A stretch of 20,907 bases of DNA from Puniceicoccales bacterium. GTDB lineage: Bacteria > Verrucomicrobiota > Verrucomicrobiia > Opitutales > JAIRKQ01. A program made the position numbers and the translations under genes. The DNA lies in the NCBI GenBank assembly GCA_031279395.1, contig JAITIO010000051.1, positions 1 to 20,907 on the forward strand, in the 5' to 3' direction. The notes under the pieces are model-generated. The model ran no database searches. It was not told the DNA's origin and saw only the letters and a program-made list of their open reading frames with translations. Below are positions 14,472 to 20,907 of this stretch, piece after piece; the first letter of the stretch is position 1; each line of letters begins with the position of its first letter.

Positions 14472-15238
14472 TCACGATAAAAACAGAGGAAGAGATTGTG
14501 AAAATGCGCTCGGCAGGTGCGGTAGCTGCCAGGATTTTGCATGCAATGGCTGAATATGCCGACGTGGGGGTTAGTACCTACGATTTGGATTGTTTCGGAC
14601 GTGATTTGATGATAGAACTCGGAGCCCAAAGTGCCACTTTCTACTATCATCCCGGCGGTAAAGTTCCATACCCAGCCTATTCCTGTATTTCCCTAAACGA
14701 TGAGGTTGTCCACGGTATCCCTTCCAAAAGTGTATTTTTGAAAGATGGGGATATAGTTAGCATAGATGTTGCCGTATTCTATGATGGATACGTCGGAGAC
14801 AATACGAGGACCGTGCGCATAGGAAATGTGTCGAAGGAAGTTGATCGATTTGTCAGGGTAGCGGAAGAAGCCCTGGAACTTGGCATTGCCCAGGCGATTG
14901 CTGGCAACAGAGTCGGAGATATTTCCCATGCCATAGAAAAACATGCCAAAAAAAATAGGTATGGCATTTTGAGGGATTTTGTAGGCCATGGGGTCGGCAA
15001 AAACATGCATGAAGATCCACAAATTCCAAACTTTGGTCCTCCCGGGAATGGACCAATTTTGAAACCCGGAATGACATTGGCCATAGAACCAATGTTGACT
15101 TTTGGTAGTGAAAAAGTTTTTATTGCTGATGATGGTTGGACAGTTAAAACTGTGGATGGAAAACTAGCCGTTCACTGTGAACATACAATTTTAGTTACCG
15201 AGAATTTGCCAGAAATCTTGACTTTAGATAAAAAATGA
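14468..15238 (+). CDS. map: Methionine aminopeptidase, type I
   Basis: MAP removes the initiator methionine from new proteins. The ATG at 14468 overlaps the secY stop and gives MITIKTEEEIVKMRSAG, the normal family start, and 256 residues; an in-frame ATG at 14432 inside secY would add 12 residues (MARRLPWERALQ) without homology. The five metal ligands are in place: Asp100 (SIDV), Asp111 (GDNTRT), His174 (GHGVGK), Glu207 (AIEPML) and Glu238 (CEHT), and His82 (VVHG) is also present. There is no N-terminal zinc-finger extension. AAAGGG sits about 8 nt upstream. It is directly after secY because adk is absent. Confidence 0.97.
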   Translation: MITIKTEEEIVKMRSAGAVAARILHAMAEYADVGVSTYDLDCFGRDLMIELGAQSATFYYHPGGKVPYPAYSCISLNDEVVHGIPSKSVFLKDGDIVSIDVAVFYDGYVGDNTRTVRIGNVSKEVDRFVRVAEEALELGIAQAIAGNRVGDISHAIEKHAKKNRYGILRDFVGHGVGKNMHEDPQIPNFGPPGNGPILKPGMTLAIEPMLTFGSEKVFIADDGWTVKTVDGKLAVHCEHTILVTENLPEILTLDKK

Positions 15239-15240
15239 TT

Positions 15241-15269
15241 TTGGAATTCGATTTGTTAAAAATTTTAAT
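15241..15269 (+). promoter_or_regulatory. Possible weak promoter before rpsM
   Basis: TTGGAA (15241-15246), a 17-bp spacer and TTTAAT (15264-15269) lie in the 42-bp map-rpsM gap, at the spc/alpha boundary. The -10 has five of six consensus bases and the -35 four of six. The region is very AT-rich, so a chance match is possible. Confidence 0.3.
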
Positions 15270-15280
15270 GGTAAAAAATT

Positions 15281-15661
15281 ATGCCCCGTATTTTAGGAGT
15301 TGACATACCCGATGGTAAAAAAGTCGGCTATGCATTACAGTATATTCAAGGAATAGGTCCTGCGCGTGCGGCAATGATATTGGAAGCGACAGGAATTGTT
15401 ACCAATATGCGTGCCCGTGAATTGAACGAAGAGCATATCAATAAGATTACTTCTTTTATCAATTCTGCCGGATGGAAGATAGAAGGTGACCTGCGTAGGG
15501 AAATCATGGCAAACTTAAAAAGATTGCAGGCGATAAAGTGTTACCGTGGGTTGAGACATTACAAGGGATTACCGGTTAGAGGACAGAGAACATCAACAAA
15601 TGCACGTACCAGAAAAGGTGCTCGCAAGACAGTTGGAGTTATGAAAAAAGAGACAAAATGA
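15281..15661 (+). CDS. rpsM: 30S ribosomal protein S13
   Basis: S13 is a 30S head protein contacting L5 and the P-site tRNA. The 126-residue product has RILGVDIPDGKKVGYALQYI (3-22), QGIGPARAAMIL (about 23-34), the LRREIMANLKRLQAIKCYRG segment, LRHYKGLPVRGQRTSTNART and a basic tail RKGARKTVGVMKKETK, all typical. The 42-bp gap after map has no room for rpmJ or infA. No Shine-Dalgarno motif is visible; the leader is nearly all A and T. Confidence 0.97.
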   Translation: MPRILGVDIPDGKKVGYALQYIQGIGPARAAMILEATGIVTNMRARELNEEHINKITSFINSAGWKIEGDLRREIMANLKRLQAIKCYRGLRHYKGLPVRGQRTSTNARTRKGARKTVGVMKKETK

Positions 15662-15685
15662 TTGGAATAAAAAGGATCTAGATAA

Positions 15686-16156
15686 ATGAGCGAAGACAAA
15701 GATAACGATGCAACAAAGGTTGCTACCACGGAAGAAAAAGGCGAAAAGGCTGTTTCCCTATTCGACGATGTCGTTGATACAACGGTAAGAAAGGCAAAAA
15801 AATGTAAAAATATTACCAAGGGAATTTGTAACATTTTGGCCACATTTAATAACACGAAGGTATCCTTCGCAAGTCCAAACGGCAACATAATTTCATGGGC
15901 CAGCGCGGGGAAATGTAATTTTCGTGGATCCAGAAAATCGACGGCCTATGCAGCGCAAATGGCCGTGCAAGATGCCGGCAAAACAGCGATGTCGCATGGG
16001 ATGAAAGAAGTTAGCATAAAGGTCAAGGGGCCTGGCATGGGGCGTGATGCTGCGATTAGGACGGTTCAAGTATTGGGTCTTATAATCGATGAAATTATTG
16101 ACATCACACCGATTCCCCACAATGGATGTCGTCCAAGAAAAGTAAGAAGGCCTTAA
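15686..16156 (+). CDS. rpsK: 30S ribosomal protein S11 with acidic N-terminal extension
   Basis: S11 forms part of the 30S platform next to mRNA in the E-site region. The core is clear: GICNILATFNNTKVSF (about 46-61), AGKCNFRGSRKSTAYAAQMA (about 72-91), KVKGPGMGRDAAIRTVQ and the final ITPIPHNGCRPRKVRRP. The first ~35 residues are extra relative to E. coli and rich in Asp, Glu and Thr (MSEDKDNDATKVATTEEKGE start), whereas S11 normally begins with a basic tail. No ATG, GTG or TTG lies between this ATG and the conserved core, so the extension is not a start-site artefact. AAGGAT lies 8-13 nt upstream. Length is 156 residues. Confidence 0.95.
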   Translation: MSEDKDNDATKVATTEEKGEKAVSLFDDVVDTTVRKAKKCKNITKGICNILATFNNTKVSFASPNGNIISWASAGKCNFRGSRKSTAYAAQMAVQDAGKTAMSHGMKEVSIKVKGPGMGRDAAIRTVQVLGLIIDEIIDITPIPHNGCRPRKVRRP

Positions 16157-16170
16157 CCTTCAAAACATTT

Positions 16171-16175
16171 AGGAG
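16171..16175 (+). promoter_or_regulatory. rpsD: Ribosome binding site fixing the rpsD start
   Basis: AGGAG lies 10 nt before the ATG at 16186. This supports that codon rather than the in-frame ATG at 16126, which lies inside rpsK and would add 20 non-homologous residues. Confidence 0.6.
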
Positions 16176-16185
16176 TTTTTTATTT

Positions 16186-16794
16186 ATGGCAAGATATATA
16201 GGTCCAAGAGCTAGAATCAATCGAAGATTTGCAATGTCGATTTTCCCTCCTGGGAATGCGGAGGAGAGGAAACCGTATATTCCCGGCATGCATGGGCCCC
16301 GTTTACGTCGTAAGGTTTCCGATTATTCGATTGGGTTTATGGAAAAACAAAAGGTTCGCTACATGTATGGTCTGACGGAGAAACAATTCCGGTTATATTT
16401 TAAAATTGCAAAGGGGCGACCTGGGATCACGGGGGTTGCTTTCTTGAAATTGCTCGAAACGAGGTTGGATAATGTTATTTATAATTTTGGAATTGCAAGG
16501 AGTCGTGCCGCAGCTAGGCAATTTGTCACCCATGGCCATGTGCGTGTAAATGGAAAAAAAGTTAATATTCCAAGCTATATTTGTAAGGCCGGTGAAGTTG
16601 TAGAAATCGCCGAAAGGTCTTCATCCCGTCAAATTGTTGTGCGTAATTGCGAATTAAATCGTGCCCGTAGCGTCCCCGCGTGGCTTGAATTCAATTCAGC
16701 ATTGCTACGTGGTATGGTAAATCGCGAACCGGAGCGTGAGGAAATTTCGCAGGAAATAAATGAACAACTCATCGTTGAATTTTATAGTCGTTAA
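16186..16794 (+). CDS. rpsD: 30S ribosomal protein S4
   Basis: S4 starts 30S assembly by binding the 5' domain of 16S rRNA; in E. coli it represses the alpha operon. The 202-residue product begins MARYIGPRARINRRF and contains the S4 RNA-binding domain with LLETRLDNVIYNFGIARSRA (about 90-109), ARQFVTHGHVRVNGKKVNIP (about 111-130). It lacks the Cys cluster found in zinc-binding S4 variants. The C-terminal half (VPAWLEFNSALLRGMVNREP) and the end QLIVEFYSR match the family. The order rpsK-rpsD-rpoA is the classic alpha operon arrangement. Confidence 0.97.
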   Translation: MARYIGPRARINRRFAMSIFPPGNAEERKPYIPGMHGPRLRRKVSDYSIGFMEKQKVRYMYGLTEKQFRLYFKIAKGRPGITGVAFLKLLETRLDNVIYNFGIARSRAAARQFVTHGHVRVNGKKVNIPSYICKAGEVVEIAERSSSRQIVVRNCELNRARSVPAWLEFNSALLRGMVNREPEREEISQEINEQLIVEFYSR

Positions 16795-16818
16795 CTTTAA
16801 ATTTTTTGGAAAATTTTT

Positions 16819-17802
16819 ATGAAGGTGTTGCATCAATTTGAATTGCCTGATAAGCTGTATAAGGTTGAACAATCTGCGACAGATACCTATGCTATGTTTG
16901 TTGCCGAGCCATTTGAGGCAGGTTTCGCCCATAGCCTTGGCAATGCATTGCGCAGGATCCTACTGAGTTCAATAGAGGGAGCTGCGGTGGTTGCTGTTAC
17001 AATAGATGGTGTTAGTCATGAATTTCAAAGCGTCCCCGGCATAAAAGAAGATATCACAGATATTATCCTAAATATAAAAAGAATTTTATTCAAAAAGGAG
17101 GGTAATGAGCCACTTATTCTCACCATTGACGTTAATCGTGAAGGACTCGTGCTCGCTAGTGATATCACTAGCGATGGGGCATTTGAGATCTTAAATCCGG
17201 ATCAGGTCATTTGTTCCCTGGACAAAAAACAAAAATTTACTGCGCAGCTTGAATTACGGGTTGGTCGTGGGTACTTTCTTGGGTCTCAACATGAACGGCG
17301 AACGGAAATAGGTCTTCTGCCCGTAGATGCACTGTTTAGTCCGGTTACTCTTGCCAAGTACACCGTCGAAGATACCCGTGTTGGGCAAATCACAGACTAT
17401 GATAAATTAGTTTTGGAAATTTGGACCGATGGAAGAATTACGCCTTCCGAAGCCCTTAAAGAAGCTGCCACCGTTTTACGACGGCATTTGGACGTATTTG
17501 ATACGGCCACCACAGATGACATAACCTTTGAAGATGCTAGCAAGGAAGCCGATGATGATCAAAATCGTCTCCACAAACTTCTCAACATGAGCGTCAATGA
17601 GATTGAGCTGTCCGTTCGCGCTGCCAATTGCCTAAATAATGCTAATATTATGACAGTCGGAGAGTTGGTTATGAAGACGGAAGCTGAAATGTTGAGGTAT
17701 AGAAATTTTGGTAAAAAATCTTTGAATGAAATCAAAGAAAAAATGGAGGAGATCGGACTCTCGCTCGGAATGAAAATAGAAGAGCGTTTACTGGATAGGT
17801 AA
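16819..17802 (+). CDS. rpoA: DNA-directed RNA polymerase alpha subunit
   Basis: Alpha dimerises to nucleate RNA polymerase assembly and contacts promoters and regulators through its C-terminal domain. The 327 residues include the assembly region EPFEAGFAHSLGNALRRILL (about 30-49), SSIEGAAVVAVTIDGVSHEF, the GYFLGSQHERRTEIGLLPVD region and PVTLAKYTVEDTRVGQ. The C-terminal domain is complete: RAANCLNN (Arg267 and Asn270, equivalent to E. coli Arg265 and Asn268) and FGKKSLNEIKEKM (Gly298, Lys300, Ser301), so UP-element contacts should be conserved. Only a weak GGA precedes the start in an A/T-rich gap of 24 nt. Confidence 0.98.
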   Translation: MKVLHQFELPDKLYKVEQSATDTYAMFVAEPFEAGFAHSLGNALRRILLSSIEGAAVVAVTIDGVSHEFQSVPGIKEDITDIILNIKRILFKKEGNEPLILTIDVNREGLVLASDITSDGAFEILNPDQVICSLDKKQKFTAQLELRVGRGYFLGSQHERRTEIGLLPVDALFSPVTLAKYTVEDTRVGQITDYDKLVLEIWTDGRITPSEALKEAATVLRRHLDVFDTATTDDITFEDASKEADDDQNRLHKLLNMSVNEIELSVRAANCLNNANIMTVGELVMKTEAEMLRYRNFGKKSLNEIKEKMEEIGLSLGMKIEERLLDR

Positions 17803-17834
17803 GGATTCAATTTTAATATAGATTCAAGGGAAAA

Positions 17835-18386
17835 ATGCGTCACGGAAAACATAGATTTTTATTGGGTTGTACGAAAGAACATCGCGAAGCTTTGATGGCA
17901 AACTTGACATCGGCGTTGTTGCGCCATGGAAAAATAGAAACCACGTTGGCAAAAGCAAAAGCATTGCGTCCGTTTGTCGAAAAAATAATTACAATGGCAA
18001 AGAAAGCTTACCTGGCAGAGGACTCAGCCCAGAAATTGCATTACCGCCGATTAGCAATCGCTCGGATAAAAGATGAAGATGCTGTGGCCGTTTTGTTCAA
18101 TGATAGGGCAAGTGAATTCGTTAAAAGAAATGGTGGATATTCGCGGATTTATAAACTCATGCCGCGGATAGGTGATGCTGCCAAGATGGCTATCATAGAA
18201 TTGGTTCTTGGGGATGATGTTGGCTATGCTAAGTCGAAAAAACGGAATACTGCCAAGGCAAGGAAATCCACTCCATCCAAAAAATCCAAGCAGCAACAAA
18301 AAATAGTTACCGATGCAGTTGAGACGGAAATAACTACCATTCCCGACCAAGGTGTGCCGGAAAGTGCCATCACCGAGCAAGGATAA
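17835..18386 (+). CDS. rplQ: 50S ribosomal protein L17 with lysine-rich C-terminal tail
   Basis: L17 lies near the peptide exit. The core (1 to about 128) has MRHGKHRFLLGCTKEHREAL, a MANLTSALLRHGKIETTLAK run (21-40), the ALRPFVEKIITMAKK helix and GGYSRIYKLMPRIGDAAKMA (100-119), ending IELVLGDD. A tail of about 55 residues follows: first Lys/Ala/Ser-rich (residues 132-156) and then acidic and Thr-rich (DAVETEITTIPDQG). E. coli L17 is 127 residues. Tails of this kind occur in several phyla; its function here is unknown. AAGGGA lies about 5 nt before the ATG. Confidence 0.96.
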   Translation: MRHGKHRFLLGCTKEHREALMANLTSALLRHGKIETTLAKAKALRPFVEKIITMAKKAYLAEDSAQKLHYRRLAIARIKDEDAVAVLFNDRASEFVKRNGGYSRIYKLMPRIGDAAKMAIIELVLGDDVGYAKSKKRNTAKARKSTPSKKSKQQQKIVTDAVETEITTIPDQGVPESAITEQG

Positions 18387-18396
18387 ACAAAATTGT

Positions 18397-18609
18397 ATGA
18401 TTTTTTGTGATTTTTCTTTGATTTTATCAAGCGGTGCCATTTTCTTGGCATTGTTGATAATTGAAGTCAGTGAAAAGGCGCTATGTCTAAAAGGAAATAG
18501 TCGATTATTTTGGTGTAAAAAGTGTGGAGAATTTTACCTAAACAAATCGGATATTGAAATCTGTGAATGTCCAATCTGTGGGGCAAAAAACACCAAGCTA
18601 TCATTTTAA
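18397..18609 (+). CDS. Small membrane-anchored zinc-ribbon-like protein, function unknown
   Basis: I do not recognise this 70-residue protein. It has one N-terminal hydrophobic segment (about residues 6-23, FSLILSSGAIFLALLIIE) and then a short domain with C40-x2-C43 and C58-x2-C61, plus Cys56 just before, in the context FWCKKCGEFY and ICECPICGAKN, which resembles a zinc ribbon. It would be a membrane anchor with a metal-binding head; the side of the membrane is uncertain. It starts 10 nt after rplQ, with AAGGA at 18379-18383 overlapping the rplQ end, and ends 3 nt before a terminator-like hairpin, so it is probably the last gene of the ribosomal transcript. A longer in-frame version from 18352 overlaps rplQ and is less likely. 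Confidence 0.7.
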   Translation: MIFCDFSLILSSGAIFLALLIIEVSEKALCLKGNSRLFWCKKCGEFYLNKSDIEICECPICGAKNTKLSF

Positions 18610-18612
18610 AAC

Positions 18613-18653
18613 AAAACGATATGCTTTCCAAAGGAAAACGAATCGTTTTTATT
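18613..18653 (+). terminator. Predicted intrinsic terminator closing the ribosomal operon
   Basis: AAAACGAT (18613-18620) pairs with ATCGTTTT (18642-18649), and on the same axis TTTCC (18625-18629) pairs with GGAAA (18633-18637) around an AAA loop, with a T-G and a G-C pair between two single mismatches. The 3' arm runs into TTTTTATTT (18646-18654). The stem is AT-rich but long, and the coaxial symmetry makes chance unlikely. The A run on the 5' side could let it act in both directions. Confidence 0.65.
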
Positions 18654-18671
18654 TGTAGGTCATTTTAACCA

Positions 18672-20033
18672 ATGAAATATTTCGGAACAGATGGCATAAG
18701 AGGAAAATTCGGAACAGGTCCAGTCTGTGAAGAATTTTTTCATAGATTGGCAAAGGCGATCGAAGGGTTTGCGATCAAAAAATATAGTAGAAAAATTTTT
18801 TCCGTTTGTATGGGACGGGATACCCGGAAATCAGGAATTGTGTTGCAAAAAGCGTTTATGGAAGGATTTTCAAAGGACATCAAAGTATTTGATTGCGGCA
18901 TCTTACCAACCCCGGCCATTGCAAAAATGGCCCAATATACAAAATCAGACATCGGCATTGCAATCACCGCATCCCACAATCCAGCAAACGACAACGGTAT
19001 AAAGTTTTTCAATGCAAGGGGAGAAAAATTTACGGTCTTGGAAGAAGAAGAATTGGAACAAATGTTGAAAAATGCTGCCCACATTGTTCCCCAAGGGCCA
19101 CAGGTGATAGAGTTTCACGGCGAAGCAAAACGGAATTATTGTGACCAATATGAAAATTTTCTACCAATCGGAGCTCTCTCCAAAACGGTAATTGCTTTGG
19201 ATTCTGCCAATGGAGCAACTTATGAAGTGGCGAGAGAAATCTTCGAACATTTTGGGGCTCAAGTAATCCAGATAGGGAATCATCCGAATGGGGAAAATAT
19301 CAATGGTGCTTGTGGCACTGAACATCCCGAAGCCTTGGCAACTCTGATGCAACAAACGCAAGCTGCCATTGGGATTGCCCACGATGGTGACGGTGATCGG
19401 GTAATAATTTTCGATGAAATGGGAGAAAAAATCGACGGAGATGTGCTCTTGGGTATGGTGGCAGGCCATCTGTTGAAAACCGATGCGTTGCCGAACAAGT
19501 CAATGGTAACCACAATTCAAAGCAATCTAGGGCTCGACAAATATTTGCAGACCATGGGCATAAATGTCGTTCGATGCGATGTCGGTGACAGAAATGTTTA
19601 TCAAACAATGATACAAAATAACTGTTATTTTGGAGGAGAGAATTCCGGACATTTAATTTTTAAAAAAATTTCTCCCGTTGGGGATGGCATAGCAGCGGCA
19701 CTGTTTGTGTTGGATATTGTCGCCGGAAATAATATTAGGCTATCGGAACTAAAAACAAAGATTGCCTTATTTCCTCAGAAATCTTTTAATGTGGCTGTGA
19801 ATGTCAAGGTACCACTTTCGGATATTAAAGATCTAAACGATGATATCGAGAAGATAGATTCAAAATTGCCACCTCCTCACCGCGTATTAGTTCGGTACTC
19901 TGGTACCGAATCAAAGTTGCGGGTATTGGTTGAAGCCCCGGACCAGGAAGTAGTCAACGATGCTTGGAAAGACTTGAAAAGATCCATAATTAAACGCATG
20001 ACGGACAATGGCATTTCGGCTTCAATTTTGTAA
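18672..20033 (+). CDS. glmM: Phosphoglucosamine mutase
   Basis: GlmM converts glucosamine-6-phosphate to glucosamine-1-phosphate, the step before UDP-GlcNAc, feeding peptidoglycan and LPS synthesis. The 453 residues contain all four active-site loops: FGTDGIRGKFG at the N terminus, TASHNP with catalytic phosphoserine Ser101, the magnesium loop DGDGD (238-242), the sugar-binding GGENSGH (321-327) and the phosphate-binding RYSGTES (408-414). The GENSGH form distinguishes GlmM from ManB/Pgm relatives. It follows the terminator hairpin, so it should have its own promoter, but I see no clear one in the 18-nt gap after the hairpin; read-through from the ribosomal operon remains possible. Confidence 0.96.
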   Translation: MKYFGTDGIRGKFGTGPVCEEFFHRLAKAIEGFAIKKYSRKIFSVCMGRDTRKSGIVLQKAFMEGFSKDIKVFDCGILPTPAIAKMAQYTKSDIGIAITASHNPANDNGIKFFNARGEKFTVLEEEELEQMLKNAAHIVPQGPQVIEFHGEAKRNYCDQYENFLPIGALSKTVIALDSANGATYEVAREIFEHFGAQVIQIGNHPNGENINGACGTEHPEALATLMQQTQAAIGIAHDGDGDRVIIFDEMGEKIDGDVLLGMVAGHLLKTDALPNKSMVTTIQSNLGLDKYLQTMGINVVRCDVGDRNVYQTMIQNNCYFGGENSGHLIFKKISPVGDGIAAALFVLDIVAGNNIRLSELKTKIALFPQKSFNVAVNVKVPLSDIKDLNDDIEKIDSKLPPPHRVLVRYSGTESKLRVLVEAPDQEVVNDAWKDLKRSIIKRMTDNGISASIL

Positions 20034-20036
20034 ATC

Positions 20037-20717
20037 ATGCAAAAGGAAGAGACAGAAAGTGACATTCTGGTGAGGGCACAGAAAGCCATAGACGATGGTG
20101 ATGTTATCTATGCTAAATTTTTGTATCGCGAGTCACTGGCCATTAATCCTCAGGACATTACGGCGAGAACGGCAATGCATGAACTAAGAAAAAAAATTCC
20201 CGCTTCCATTTCTGTGTTTGACAGAATCAGGTTTATTTTCTCCGCCATAAAACTATTAATTTGTAAAGCAAAGAAAAGTTATGACCAGGTAATCAACGTC
20301 GCTGAAAATTTACTGGACATCAATCCATCAAGTGAGTTCGCCCTTAGAAATATTTTATACGCAGCCTATGGTGCTGGGTATCACAAATTGGTAATATTTG
20401 TGTCACAAAAAGTAATGGAAATAGGAGTTGAGCTAGAAGATTTAGTCGTCATAGCACAGTCATACCTCAATGAAAAAATATTTGATCAGGCTGCCAAGGT
20501 GGCCAAAGAAGCCATTGAACTGGACCCTTCCAGTGAAGAAGCAAGGGATATTCTTTGGAAATCGTCCGTAGAAAAACATATGAATTCGGATGTTGCATTG
20601 GTAACTGCCGATGGCAATAAGCGGTTTGTGCCTCCCAAAGTAGATGCTGAGAAAATTTTCATTGCTTCCCACTCTTTTCATGAAGAGCAAGAAAAAAGAA
20701 ATGGCGGCAAACGTTAA
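20037..20717 (+). CDS. TPR-containing protein, function unknown
   Basis: This 226-residue protein has tetratricopeptide-like helical repeats at about 11-44 (ending YRESLAINPQD), 78-115 (ending LLDINPSSEFALRN) and 133-170 (AAKVAKEAIELDPSSEEA), each with the typical Asn/Asp-Pro turn. Between repeats 1 and 2 is an amphipathic stretch (FDRIRFIFSAIKLLI). There is no signal peptide, so it is probably cytoplasmic, acting as a protein-protein scaffold. The C terminus is charged and includes RFVPPKVDAEKIF. It starts 3 nt after the glmM stop without a ribosome binding site, suggesting translational coupling. No catalytic motif is seen. Confidence 0.8.
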   Translation: MQKEETESDILVRAQKAIDDGDVIYAKFLYRESLAINPQDITARTAMHELRKKIPASISVFDRIRFIFSAIKLLICKAKKSYDQVINVAENLLDINPSSEFALRNILYAAYGAGYHKLVIFVSQKVMEIGVELEDLVVIAQSYLNEKIFDQAAKVAKEAIELDPSSEEARDILWKSSVEKHMNSDVALVTADGNKRFVPPKVDAEKIFIASHSFHEEQEKRNGGKR

Positions 20718-20735
20718 ATAAGAGGGAGAAATGGA

Positions 20736-20907
20736 ATGAAAAACTCAAACGATAGAATTGTCATTGGGCTATGCACGTTCAATCGCCCTGAACCCCTGAA
20801 AGAAGCGTTGGATAGCCTGTCGCAAATCGATATTCCAGAAAAGGTGGAAGTAGAATTTGTACTGATCGACAACGATGAAAATGCAGGAGCAAAATATATT
20901 TTCGATG
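20736..20907 (+). CDS. Family 2 (GT-A) glycosyltransferase, N-terminal part (3' end outside window)
   Basis: The first 57 residues show the start of a GT-A nucleotide-sugar-binding fold: IVIGLCTFNRPEPLKEALDS, then a VEVEFVLIDNDEN segment that matches the second beta strand and the acidic turn. GAGGGA at 20722-20727 lies 8 nt before the ATG. An earlier ATG at 20731 runs into a stop after two codons and is not used. The gene is 18 nt after the TPR gene and likely co-transcribed with glmM, consistent with envelope polysaccharide synthesis. Donor, acceptor and the DxD motif cannot be judged from this fragment. Confidence 0.8.
   Translation, partial: MKNSNDRIVIGLCTFNRPEPLKEALDSLSQIDIPEKVEVEFVLIDNDENAGAKYIFD

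Noticed and set aside
16126..16185. Extended start for S4
   Set aside because: The extra 20 residues overlap rpsK and have no homology, while AGGAG and the family N terminus support 16186.
1..20907. tRNA, rRNA, CRISPR arrays, insertion sequences or phage genes
   Set aside because: No cloverleaf, repeat-spacer array, transposase or terminal inverted repeats were seen; gaps between genes are all shorter than about 170 bp.

Overview
The window is a long, gap-poor, plus-strand ribosomal protein super-operon from a moderately AT-rich bacterium. The str, S10, spc and alpha blocks are joined head to tail (26 ribosomal proteins plus EF-G, SecY, methionine aminopeptidase and RNA polymerase alpha). 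They are flanked upstream by the end of an LtaS/sulfatase-type enzyme and downstream by glmM, a TPR protein and the start of a family 2 glycosyltransferase. Several traits suggest a member of the PVC group, most likely Verrucomicrobiota near Opitutae/Puniceicoccales: no tuf between fusA and rpsJ, no rpmD between rpsE and rplO, no adk, infA or rpmJ around secY-map-rpsM, zinc-free long-type S14, a lysine-rich tail on L17, and the L3 and L2 sequence style. This placement is an inference by eye and not a database result.

Layout. 1-627: C-terminal part of an alkaline-phosphatase-superfamily (LtaS-like) protein. 628-793: spacer holding a good sigma70-type promoter (TTGTCA-17-TATAAA) and a tandem 8-bp repeat one helical turn apart. 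794-4188: rpsL-rpsG-fusA-rpsJ. 4189-4297: the widest internal gap, with a promoter-like sequence and an 11-bp palindrome. 4298-9358: rplC-rplD-rplW-rplB-rpsS-rplV-rpsC-rplP-rpmC-rpsQ-rplN. 9355-15238: rplX-rplE-rpsN-rpsH-rplF-rplR-rpsE-rplO-secY-map. 15281-18386: rpsM-rpsK-rpsD-rpoA-rplQ. 18397-18609: a small membrane-anchored zinc-ribbon-like protein of unknown function. 18613-18653: a hairpin followed by a T run that looks like the intrinsic terminator of the whole unit. 18672-20907: glmM, a TPR protein and a partial glycosyltransferase, probably a separate cell-envelope transcription unit.

The core genes make the ribosome, a translocation factor, the protein export channel, the enzyme that trims the initiator methionine, and the alpha subunit of the transcriptase, so translation, export and transcription capacity are coupled. 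No clearly new multi-gene system is visible. The most interesting departures are a SecY with an extra C-terminal transmembrane segment, the zinc-ribbon membrane protein closing the operon, an acidic N-terminal extension on S11, a C-terminally short L24 followed by a T-rich spacer, and a triple-cysteine substitution in L15.
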